From: Candidatus Dechloromonas phosphoritropha
GTDB lineage: Bacteria; Pseudomonadota; Gammaproteobacteria; Burkholderiales; Rhodocyclaceae
Length of the DNA stretch: 64,000 bases
Assembly (NCBI GenBank): GCA_016722705.1
Contig: JADKGN010000001.1
Coordinates: forward strand, 124,001-188,000
Reading direction: 5' to 3'
Shown here: in pieces, positions 19,298-27,313 of the stretch
Layout: each line of letters begins with the position of its first letter
Numbering within the stretch: position 1 is the stretch's first letter
Position numbers and translations under genes: made by a program
Notes under the pieces: generated by a model
What the model was told of the DNA's origin: nothing
Seen by the model: only the letters and a program-made list of their open reading frames with translations
Databases searched by the model: none

Positions 19298-20539
19298 TTG
19301 ACACGTCGCAGAGTCGTCATCACCGGTCTGGGTCTGATTAGCCCGGTCGGAAACACTGTCGAAGAGGCTTGGCAGAACATTCTGGCTGGCCGTTCCGGCA
19401 TTGCCCATGTCACCAAGTTCGATACCACCACCTTCCCGGTTCGGATTGCCGGCGAGGTCAGGAACTTTGACATCACCACCTATATTTCGGCCAAGGACGC
19501 GCGCCGGATGGATACTTTCATCCATTTTGGCATGGCGGCGGGGATTCAGGCGGTACGTGACGCCGGTCTTGACCAGGAAGGTTCCGCCGACCCGGAGCGT
19601 ATTGGAGTTTCGATCGGTTCCGGCATCGGCGGCCTGCCTCTGATCGAGGTGACCAAGGACGATTACAATGCCGGCGGCGTCCGCAAGGTATCGCCCTTCT
19701 TTGTCCCCGGCTCGATCATTAACATGATCTCCGGCAATCTGTCGATCCTGTACGGCTTCAAAGGTCCGAACATTTCCTTGGTGACCGCGTGCTCGACAGG
19801 CACCCATTCAGTCGGCGAAGCCTCCCGTATCATCGAATATGGCGACGCCGACATTATGGTCGCCGGCGGCGCCGAATCGACCGTGTCACCGCTTGGCATG
19901 GGCGGATTCTGCTCTGCCCGCGCGTTGTCAACCCGTAACGATGACCCGACGACGGCCAGTCGGCCGTGGGACAAGGATCGTGACGGCTTCGTGCTCGGCG
20001 AAGGCGCTGGCTGCATGGTGCTAGAGGAGTACGAACACGCCCGGGCGCGTGGTGCCAGAATTTACGCCGAAGTTGCCGGTTATGGCATGAGCGCCGATGC
20101 CTACCACATGACACAGCCGGCCGAGAGCGGTGATGGTGCCCGGCGCTGCATGCTGGCAGCGCTCAAGAATGCCGGGCTGTCTCCTTCTGACATCCAGTAT
20201 GTCAATGCCCACGGCACCTCGACACCGCTTGGCGACGTCGCCGAGACGATGGCGGTCAAGGCGGCTTTTGGCGATGCCGTCAAGAACGTGGTGGTCAATT
20301 CGACCAAGTCGATGACTGGCCACCTGCTCGGCGCAGCCGGCGGCATCGAGGCGGTCTTTACCACGCTGGCTATCCACAACCAGATCTCGCCGCCGACCAT
20401 CAACATCTTCAACCAGGACGAGCGCTGCGACCTCGACTATTGCGCGAACAAGGCCCGCCCGATGAAAATCGATGCCGCGCTTTCGAACTCGTTCGGCTTT
20501 GGCGGTACCAACGGCACGGTTGCACTCAAGCGCATCTGA
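19298..20539 (+). CDS. fabF: 3-oxoacyl-ACP synthase II
   Basis: Elongating condensing enzyme (KAS II). With a TTG start at 19298 (CGGAG eight bases upstream) the protein is 413 residues, the usual size, and begins MTRRRVVITGLG. Catalytic Cys165 is in TACSTGTHS, with His in NAHGTSTP and in SMTGHLLGAAGG. The upstream in-frame ATG at 19271 would add nine unlikely residues and lies on the hairpin. Confidence 0.95.
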   Translation: MTRRRVVITGLGLISPVGNTVEEAWQNILAGRSGIAHVTKFDTTTFPVRIAGEVRNFDITTYISAKDARRMDTFIHFGMAAGIQAVRDAGLDQEGSADPERIGVSIGSGIGGLPLIEVTKDDYNAGGVRKVSPFFVPGSIINMISGNLSILYGFKGPNISLVTACSTGTHSVGEASRIIEYGDADIMVAGGAESTVSPLGMGGFCSARALSTRNDDPTTASRPWDKDRDGFVLGEGAGCMVLEEYEHARARGARIYAEVAGYGMSADAYHMTQPAESGDGARRCMLAALKNAGLSPSDIQYVNAHGTSTPLGDVAETMAVKAAFGDAVKNVVVNSTKSMTGHLLGAAGGIEAVFTTLAIHNQISPPTINIFNQDERCDLDYCANKARPMKIDAALSNSFGFGGTNGTVALKRI

Positions 20540-20573
20540 TCTGACGGAAGGCGATGGCAGCCGGCGGGGAACC

Positions 20574-21008
20574 GTGCAGTTTCCGATAGTCGTCGGCCTG
20601 CGCCGTTCTCGTATCGTCGACGGCATCCTGCTTGTTTCGACCGTGATCGGCCTGCTTACGCTGGTATTTACAAACTGGTCTCTAGTCACTTCCTGCCTGC
20701 TCGCGGTCGCGACCACGATTGTGGCGTTCTTTGCGGCGCGGGCAATGAGCCCACAATTCCGGACCTTGCGCATCGATGAAAACGGACATATCAGTTGTCT
20801 GCCCTTCGGTGCCTCGGAATTTGCCCCTGTTCGCCTGTTGCCCGGTGCTACGGCGCATCCCTGGCTGACGGTCATGCGTCTTGCTCAGGTGGAGGGAACG
20901 TGGCTCATGGTAGTGGCACCTGATTCCGTCGCGCCCGAGGAATTCCGACGTCTGCGGGTCTGGTTGCGCTGGCATGGGCCAGTTAGCGACGGCTCCGACG
21001 ATTTCTGA
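20574..21008 (+). CDS. YgfX/CptA-like membrane protein
   Basis: A 144-residue protein starting at GTG 20574 behind GGGGA. Two adjacent hydrophobic segments (about residues 14-55) are followed by a soluble domain ending APDSVAPEEFRRLRVWLRW, which resembles the LAADSMDEAEWRDLRRIL end of YgfX (PF07254). YgfX partners SdhE in enterobacteria; no sdhE is visible here. It lies just after fabF and its last 26 bases overlap the convergent nadB 3' end. Confidence 0.65.
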   Translation: MQFPIVVGLRRSRIVDGILLVSTVIGLLTLVFTNWSLVTSCLLAVATTIVAFFAARAMSPQFRTLRIDENGHISCLPFGASEFAPVRLLPGATAHPWLTVMRLAQVEGTWLMVVAPDSVAPEEFRRLRVWLRWHGPVSDGSDDF

Positions 21009-22560
21009 GAATCGTGCTTTTCGCATGCGGTAGCGTTTCCGGATAATCGCGTGAAAAGTGCAGGCCACGACTTTCCTTGCGCCGCATCGCGCAACGGATG
21101 ATCAGGTCGGCGGTGACGACCAGATTGCGCAGTTCGATCAGGTCATGACTGACCCGGAAGTTGGCGTAGAACTCCTCGATTTCCCACTTCAGCAAGCGGA
21201 TGCGATTCTGAGCGCGCTTGAGCCGTTTGGTGGTGCGGACGATGCCGACGTAGTCCCACATGAAGCGGCGCAACTCGTCCCAGTTGTGGGAAATGACCAC
21301 TTCCTCGTCGGCATTGGTGACCCGGCTTTCATCCCAATGGGGTAACCGGGGAGGGCGGGCGGTCTTGCGGCTCAGGATATCGTTGACCGCAGCTTCGGCG
21401 AGAACCAGACATTCGAGCAGTGAGTTCGAGGCCAGTCGATTGGCCCCATGGAGACCGGTACATGAGGCTTCGCCGACGACATACAGGCTCTTGACGTCAG
21501 TGCGCCCGCGCAGGTCGCTGATAATGCCGCCGCAGGTGTAGTGGGCTGCGGGAACCACGGGAATCGGCTCACTGGCGATATCGATACCCAGTTCGAGGCA
21601 ACGGGAATGGATATTCGGGAAATGCGCCCGGATGAATTCCGCGCCCTTGTGGGTAATGTCCAGATAGACGCAGTCCAGGCCGCGCTTCTTCATTTCGAAG
21701 TCGATGGCGCGGGCGACGATGTCACGCGGCGCGAGTTCGGCGCGTTCGTCATGGCTGGGCATGAAGCGGGTGCCGTCGGGCAGGCGGAGCAGGCCTCCTT
21801 CGCCGCGCACCGCTTCGGAAATCAGAAAGGACTTGGCCTGCGGGTGAAACAGGCATGTCGGGTGGAACTGGATGAATTCCATGTTGGCAACGCGGCAGCC
21901 GGCCCGCCAGGCCATGGCAATTCCGTCGCCGGTGGAGGTATCGGGGTTTGTCGGGTACAGGTAGACCTTGCCGGCGCCTCCGGTCGCGATCAGGGTATTG
22001 GAAGCGCTGATGGTGATGACATTTCCGTCATGATTATCGAGAACGTGCGCTCCGAAACAGCGGTTCTCGCCAGTACCCAGTTTTGTGCCGGTAATCAGGT
22101 CGATCGCGATATGATTTTCAAGGACCTTGATGTTGGGGGTGGCGCGGACTTGGCGCGTCAGCGTTCCCTGCACCGCCGATCCGGTTGCATCGGCAACGTG
22201 AATCACCCGACGCGCGCTGTGCCCCCCTTCGCGGGTCAGGTGGTATCCCGATTCATCCTCGGTGAAGGGAACGCCCTGGGCAATCAGCCATTCGATCGCA
22301 CGGCGCCCGTTTTCGACGACGAACCGGGTCGCCTTCTCATCATTGAGCCAGGCGCCGGCGACCAGTGTGTCCCGGACATGCGCGTCGATCGAATCTTGAC
22401 TATCGAGAACTGCTGCGATTCCGCCTTGCGCCCAGCCGGATGCAGAATCCTCGAGTCCGCGCTTGCTGACCAGCACTACCTGGCAATGCCTCGCCAGTCG
22501 GAGCGCGGCTGATTGTCCGGCCAGACCACTGCCGATGATTAGGACATCAAAATTGTGCAA
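20983..22560 (-). CDS. nadB: L-aspartate oxidase
   Basis: FAD enzyme that oxidises aspartate to iminoaspartate for NAD synthesis. The dinucleotide-binding motif IIGSGLAGQSAALRL lies at the N-terminus, and HREGGHSxxRVxH-like (TREGGHSARRVIHVAD) and the C-terminal YVVGEASCTGLHGANRLAS block are family signatures. The likely start is TTG 22560 behind AGAAGAG, giving 525 residues; an upstream ATG extension to 22647 has no similarity. No nadA or nadC in the window. Confidence 0.92.
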   Translation of the reverse strand: MHNFDVLIIGSGLAGQSAALRLARHCQVVLVSKRGLEDSASGWAQGGIAAVLDSQDSIDAHVRDTLVAGAWLNDEKATRFVVENGRRAIEWLIAQGVPFTEDESGYHLTREGGHSARRVIHVADATGSAVQGTLTRQVRATPNIKVLENHIAIDLITGTKLGTGENRCFGAHVLDNHDGNVITISASNTLIATGGAGKVYLYPTNPDTSTGDGIAMAWRAGCRVANMEFIQFHPTCLFHPQAKSFLISEAVRGEGGLLRLPDGTRFMPSHDERAELAPRDIVARAIDFEMKKRGLDCVYLDITHKGAEFIRAHFPNIHSRCLELGIDIASEPIPVVPAAHYTCGGIISDLRGRTDVKSLYVVGEASCTGLHGANRLASNSLLECLVLAEAAVNDILSRKTARPPRLPHWDESRVTNADEEVVISHNWDELRRFMWDYVGIVRTTKRLKRAQNRIRLLKWEIEEFYANFRVSHDLIELRNLVVTADLIIRCAMRRKESRGLHFSRDYPETLPHAKSTILRNRRSRR

Positions 22561-22733
22561 CGCTCTTCTCTGGCGAAATTGCTCGAAGCCAAATATAGCA
22601 TGGCGAAAAAGATTCTTGCCGTTACAGATGGTCACAATTAATGGCAATTACGTATCCGCCTGAGTAATTTGGCTGGGATATACTCCATCTAACAAAGAGA
22701 CCGGTGAAAACCTGACAGAGCATGCAAGAGCTT

Positions 22734-23333
22734 ATGAGCGAGCGCGAAGTCGACCAGATACTGGTCCAGCGGGCGCAAGCTGGCGATCAAAGCGCCTTCG
22801 ATCAGTTGGTGAGCAAGTATCAGCGCAAACTGGGACGCCTGCTTTCGCGATTCATTCGCGACTCCGCAGAAGTCGAGGATGTGACGCAGGAGGCCTTCAT
22901 CAAGGCCTATCGTGCCTTGCCGTCATTTCGCGGCGACAGTGCGTTCTACACTTGGCTGTACCGAATCGGCATCAACACGGCCAAGAACTACCTGGTTGCC
23001 CAAGGCCGGCGCGCGCCAACGTCGACCCAGTTCGACAGCGAGGAAGCCGAGACCTTCGAGTCCGCTGATCAATTGCGCGACATCAATACCCCGGAAAGTC
23101 TTCTGATGTCGAAACAGATCGGCGAAACCGTCAACGCCGCCATCGATGCACTGCCCGAAGAGTTGCGCAGGGCGATCGTCTTGCGTGAAATTGACGGGCT
23201 GTCCTACGAGGAGATCGCCGAAATGATGGATTGTCCAATCGGCACCGTCCGCTCGCGAATCTTCCGCGCCCGTGAGGCGGTGGCGCTCAAATTGCGGCCC
23301 CTCCTCGATGTCGCGCCGGATCGCCGCTGGTAA
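22734..23333 (+). CDS. rpoE: RNA polymerase sigma factor RpoE (AlgU type)
   Basis: ECF sigma factor for envelope stress, 199 residues from the ATG 22734 (an in-frame ATG at 22722 is also possible). Region 2 has RDSAEVEDVTQEAFIKAYRA and GDSAFYTWLYRI; region 4 has the helix-turn-helix GLSYEEIAEMMDCPIGTVRS. It is followed directly by rseC and degP. The genes for the anti-sigma RseA/MucA and RseB/MucB, usual between rpoE and degP, are absent here. Confidence 0.95.
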   Translation: MSEREVDQILVQRAQAGDQSAFDQLVSKYQRKLGRLLSRFIRDSAEVEDVTQEAFIKAYRALPSFRGDSAFYTWLYRIGINTAKNYLVAQGRRAPTSTQFDSEEAETFESADQLRDINTPESLLMSKQIGETVNAAIDALPEELRRAIVLREIDGLSYEEIAEMMDCPIGTVRSRIFRAREAVALKLRPLLDVAPDRRW

Positions 23334-23336
23334 TCG

Positions 23337-23777
23337 ATGAATTCCGAACTTAGCACGGTCCGTGCCGTCGTCCGTGAGGTCAATCAAGCCGGTACCCTGG
23401 TCGAGGTACAAGAGCAGAGAGGCTGCGGGCGCTGCCATGAACCGGGTGGCTGCGGCGGTCAGCAGTTGACCCAGATATTCTGTTCCACGCCGAAAACCTA
23501 TCGCGTCGCCAACGCAATCGGAGCCGTGCTCGGTGATCGTGTGACAATAGCGATATCGGCGGGCAGCGTCCGGCGGAGCGCGAATTTGGCCTATGTTCTG
23601 CCGTTGACCGCAACCATCGCCGGCGCCATGCTCGGGATGCTTCTCGGAGACGATCCGGGCGCGATGCTTGGTGGCCTGGCCGGGTTGCTTGTCGCGTTTC
23701 TTCATGTTCGTCACCGTGCGGCAGCGGGCACTGGTTTTCCCGCAAATCATCCCCATATCGTTGCCCGTTCGTCTTAA
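23337..23777 (+). CDS. rseC: SoxR-reducing system / RseC (MucC) family protein
   Basis: A 146-residue inner-membrane protein. An N-terminal domain with the Cys motif CGRCHEPGGCGG (residues 30-41) precedes two hydrophobic segments (about residues 85-122) typical of RseC. In enterobacteria RseC modulates sigma-E and SoxR reduction. It begins three bases after the rpoE stop and precedes degP, which supports the sigma-E link. Confidence 0.85.
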   Translation: MNSELSTVRAVVREVNQAGTLVEVQEQRGCGRCHEPGGCGGQQLTQIFCSTPKTYRVANAIGAVLGDRVTIAISAGSVRRSANLAYVLPLTATIAGAMLGMLLGDDPGAMLGGLAGLLVAFLHVRHRAAAGTGFPANHPHIVARSS

Positions 23778-23799
23778 ACAATTCAGGAGGCACCCGCCA

Positions 23800-25218
23800 A
23801 TGAAACGTTTTCTGGCTCTCTTGTCATTCGTTCTTGTTTCTTCAGTGGCGCTTGCGCAGACCCGCGGTCTGCCCGACTTCACCGATCTGGCCGAGAAACA
23901 GGGACCGGCCGTCGTCAATATCAGCACGACACAAGTAATGCGCGGCAACCAGGGGACGCCTTTTCCGTTCGACGAGAGCGACCCTGCTTTCGAGTTCTTC
24001 AAGCGCTTCATTCCCCGCGGACCGGGAGGCAGCACGCCGCGTGAGTTCGAAAACAAGTCGCTTGGGTCAGGCTTCATCGTGAGCCAGGACGGCTATATCC
24101 TGACCAATGCCCATGTCGTCGACGGCGCGGATGAAGTGACGGTTCGCCTGACCGACAAGCGCGAATTCAAGGCACGGACCATCGGTGCCGACAAACGCAG
24201 CGATGTCGCACTGATCAAGATCGAGGCGGCCGGGCTTCCCGCCGTAAGACTGGGCGACCCGGCACAATTGAAAGTGGGCGAATGGGTGGTTGCCATTGGT
24301 TCGCCGTTCGGTTTCGACAATTCGGTGACGGCGGGTATCGTTTCGGCCAAGGGCCGTTCATTGCCGCAGGAAAACTACGTCCCCTTCATTCAGACGGATG
24401 TCGCGATCAACCCCGGAAATTCCGGCGGCCCGTTGTTCAACATGCGCGGCGAGGTGGTCGGCATCAATTCACAGATTTACAGTCGCAGCGGCGGCTACAT
24501 GGGCGTTTCGTTCGCCATTCCGATTGATGTGGCGATGGAAATTCAGAACCAGTTGCGTGTTTCGGGCAAAGTCAGCCGCGGTCGCCTCGGTGTCGTGATT
24601 CAGGAAGTCAGCAAGGAACTGGCGGAGTCACTCGCGCTGAGCAAGCCGATGGGCGCCGTCGTCAATGCGGTCGAAAAGGGCGGGCCGGCCGACAAGGCGG
24701 GACTTGAGCCGGGTGACGTCATCCTCAAGTTCGATGGCAAGCCGATCAATGCTTCCGCCGACCTCCCACGCATGGTGGGTGCAACCAAGCCGGGAACCCG
24801 ATCGACGGTTCAGGTCTGGCGTAAAGGCGCAACCCGCGACATTACCGTAACCGTGGGCGAGATGAGCGACGAGAAGGTGGCTTCCAGTCGCCCTTCCCGT
24901 GGTGGCAAGCCCGCGGAACAGCAGGCCAATCGCCTCGGACTGGTGGTGACCGAACTGACCACGGAGCAAAAGCGCGACCTCAAGATGTCCTCAGGCCTGC
25001 TGATCCAGGATGTTCGCGGCGCCAACGCGCGGGCCGATCTGCGTGCCGGCGATATCATCATCGCGCTGATCAGCAAGGGGGCAACGACCGAAGTCACGAC
25101 AGTCCAGCAATTCAACAAGCTGCTGGCGCAGTTCGAAAAGGGCAGCAACATCACGCTCCTGGTCCGCCGTGGCGAGATGCAGACTTTCGTGACCATCAAG
25201 GGTCTCAATGGCAATTGA
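23800..25218 (+). CDS. degP: Periplasmic serine protease DegP/MucD
   Basis: HtrA-type protease/chaperone of the periplasm. Residues 1-19 form a signal peptide (cleavage after VALA). The triad is His105 (NAHVVDG), Asp135 (RSDVALIK) and Ser208 (NPGNSGGPLF). Two PDZ domains follow (about residues 270-360 and 390-465). ATG 23800 has a CAGGAGG ribosome site; upstream in-frame sequence belongs to rseC in another frame. 472 residues matches MucD. Confidence 0.95.
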   Translation: MKRFLALLSFVLVSSVALAQTRGLPDFTDLAEKQGPAVVNISTTQVMRGNQGTPFPFDESDPAFEFFKRFIPRGPGGSTPREFENKSLGSGFIVSQDGYILTNAHVVDGADEVTVRLTDKREFKARTIGADKRSDVALIKIEAAGLPAVRLGDPAQLKVGEWVVAIGSPFGFDNSVTAGIVSAKGRSLPQENYVPFIQTDVAINPGNSGGPLFNMRGEVVGINSQIYSRSGGYMGVSFAIPIDVAMEIQNQLRVSGKVSRGRLGVVIQEVSKELAESLALSKPMGAVVNAVEKGGPADKAGLEPGDVILKFDGKPINASADLPRMVGATKPGTRSTVQVWRKGATRDITVTVGEMSDEKVASSRPSRGGKPAEQQANRLGLVVTELTTEQKRDLKMSSGLLIQDVRGANARADLRAGDIIIALISKGATTEVTTVQQFNKLLAQFEKGSNITLLVRRGEMQTFVTIKGLNGN

Positions 25219-25453
25219 CCTGACGCTTCTCAGCCGGAGTTACTGCCACCTTTGTCAAGAGATGGAGGTGGCTTTGCGACCGCTGGCAGAAGAATTTGGC
25301 GCTTCGGTGACGGTTCTCGATGTCGATTCCGATCCCCAGCTCGAAGCCAGCTATGATGAGCTGGTACCCGTTCTGCTGCATGGTGAAAGCGAAATCTGCC
25401 ATTACTTTCTGGACGAGGCCAAAACCCGTGAATATTTGGCTGGAATCCGCTAG
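25208..25453 (+). CDS. Glutaredoxin-family thioredoxin-fold protein
   Basis: An 81-residue thioredoxin-fold protein of the DUF836 kind with redox motif CHLC at residues 13-16 and a cis-Pro region LVPVLL. It overlaps the degP 3' end by 11 bases and precedes lepA, as in many betaproteobacteria. Substrate unknown. Confidence 0.8.
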   Translation: MAIDLTLLSRSYCHLCQEMEVALRPLAEEFGASVTVLDVDSDPQLEASYDELVPVLLHGESEICHYFLDEAKTREYLAGIR

Positions 25454-25476
25454 AATCCGAGGTCTTCTGAACAAGG

Positions 25477-25503
25477 AAGGGCGCCGCAAAAGCGCCCTTT
25501 TTT
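25477..25503 (+). terminator. Rho-independent terminator before lepA
   Basis: AAGGGCGC / GCGCCCTT stem, 7-base loop, six T. It ends the degP-glutaredoxin transcript 11 bases before lepA, so lepA needs its own promoter or read-through. Confidence 0.85.
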
Positions 25504-25513
25504 AATCGCATCA

Positions 25514-27302
25514 ATGGATCACATCCGCAATTTTTCCATAATCGCCCATATCGACCACGGCAAGTCGACGCTTGCCGATCGCATCATTCATCTCTGTGGC
25601 GGGCTATCGGACCGCGAGATGGAGGCCCAGGTGCTCGATTCGATGGATATCGAACGCGAGCGAGGCATCACCATCAAGGCCCAGACCGCGGCACTGCAAT
25701 ATAAGGCGCGTGACGGCAAGGTCACAATCTGAACCTGATCGATACGCCGGGGCACGTTGACTTCTCGTATGAGGTCTCGCGTTCATTGTCTGCCTGCGAA
25801 GGTGCTCTTCTGGTTGTCGACGCGTCGCAAGGTGTCGAGGCGCAGACCGTGGCCAACTGTTACACGGCGCTTGAACTCGACGTCGAGGTCATACCGGTGC
25901 TGAACAAGATCGACCTTCCCTCCGCGGACCCCGATAACGCGCGACAGGAGATCGAGGATGTGATCGGCATCGACGCAACCGACGCCGTCCTCGCGTCGGC
26001 CAAGACGGGCCGGGGGGTTGACGACATCCTCGAAGCGGTGATTGCCCGCATTCCGCCGCCCAGGGGCGATCCGGAAGGGCCGCTCAAGGCCTTGATAATC
26101 GACTCTTGGTTCGACAACTATGTCGGCGTCGTCATGCTGGTGCGTATGGTTGACGGCATTATGCGCCCGAAGGACAAGCTTCTTTTCATGGCGAGCGGCG
26201 CCCAGCAGCTATGTGAACAGGTCGGCGTATTTTCCCCGAAGTCGGTTTCGCGCGAGGCGCTGCGTGCCGGCGAAGTCGGGTTCGTCATTGCCGGGATCAA
26301 GGAATTGCAGGCGGCCAAGGTCGGCGACACGATCACCCGGGTTGACCGCAAGGCGAGCAAACCCTTGCCGGGGTTCAAGGAAATCAAGCCGCAGGTGTTC
26401 GCCGGGCTCTACCCGGTCGAGTCCAATCAGTACGACTCCCTGCGCGAATCACTGGAAAAGCTGAAACTTAATGATGCTTCGCTGCACTACGAACCCGAAG
26501 TCTCGCAGGCGCTCGGCTTCGGTTTCCGCTGCGGATTTCTGGGCCTGCTGCACATGGAAATCGTGCAGGAGCGCCTGGAGCGCGAATTCGATCAGGATCT
26601 GATCACCACCGCGCCGACGGTCGTCACGAGGTGGTCATGCACGACGGCTCGGTCGTCCAGGTCGAAAATCCGGCCAAGCTGCCGGAACTGAACAAGGTCG
26701 AGGAGGTGCGCGAGCCGATCATCACCGCCACGATCTTCGTGCCTCAGGATTATCTGGGTAACGTCATCACGCTGTGCAACCAGAAGCGTGGCAATCAGAT
26801 CGACATGCATTACCACGGTCGACAGGTAAAGCTGGTTTACGAAATCCCGATGGCCGAAGTTGTGATGGACTTCTTCGACCGCCTGAAGTCGTGCTCGAAG
26901 GGCTACGCGTCGCTCGACTACGAGTTCAGGGAATACCGCGCGGCGGATGTGGTCAAGCTGGATATTCTCATCAACAACGAGAAGGTGGACGCCCTGTCGC
27001 TGATCGTGCATCGCGCCAACTCGCAATATCGCGGCCGTGAACTGGCGTCCAAGATGCGCGAACTGATTCCCCGTCAGATGTACGACGTGGCGATTCAGGC
27101 TGCGATCGGATCGCATATCGTTGCCCGCGAGAACGTCAAGGCGATGCGCAAGGACGTGCTGGCCAAGTGCTATGGCGGTGACATCACACGCAAGAGAAAA
27201 CTTCTGGAAAAACAGAAGGCCGGCAAGAAACGCATGAAGCAGGTCGGCAGCGTGGAAATTCCGCAGGAGGCCTTCCTCGCCATCCTGCGTGTCGATAGCT
27301 GA
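25514..27302 (+). CDS. lepA: Elongation factor 4 (LepA), broken by two one-base deletions
   Basis: A ribosome-associated GTPase. Three collinear open pieces (25514-25732, about 25733-26630, 26631-27302) together give a complete 596-residue LepA. G1 is AHIDHGKST, G3 is DTPGHVDF, G4 is NKIDLPSADP; the C-terminal domain ends KQVGSVEIPQEAFLAILRV. Both breaks are explained by loss of one T from a GTC-TAC pair (expected VYN at 25727, expected VYE at 26630). The gene is otherwise perfectly conserved, so consensus errors are likelier than a real pseudogene. It precedes lepB as usual. Confidence 0.9.
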
Positions 27303-27313
27303 GATTTCAACGA

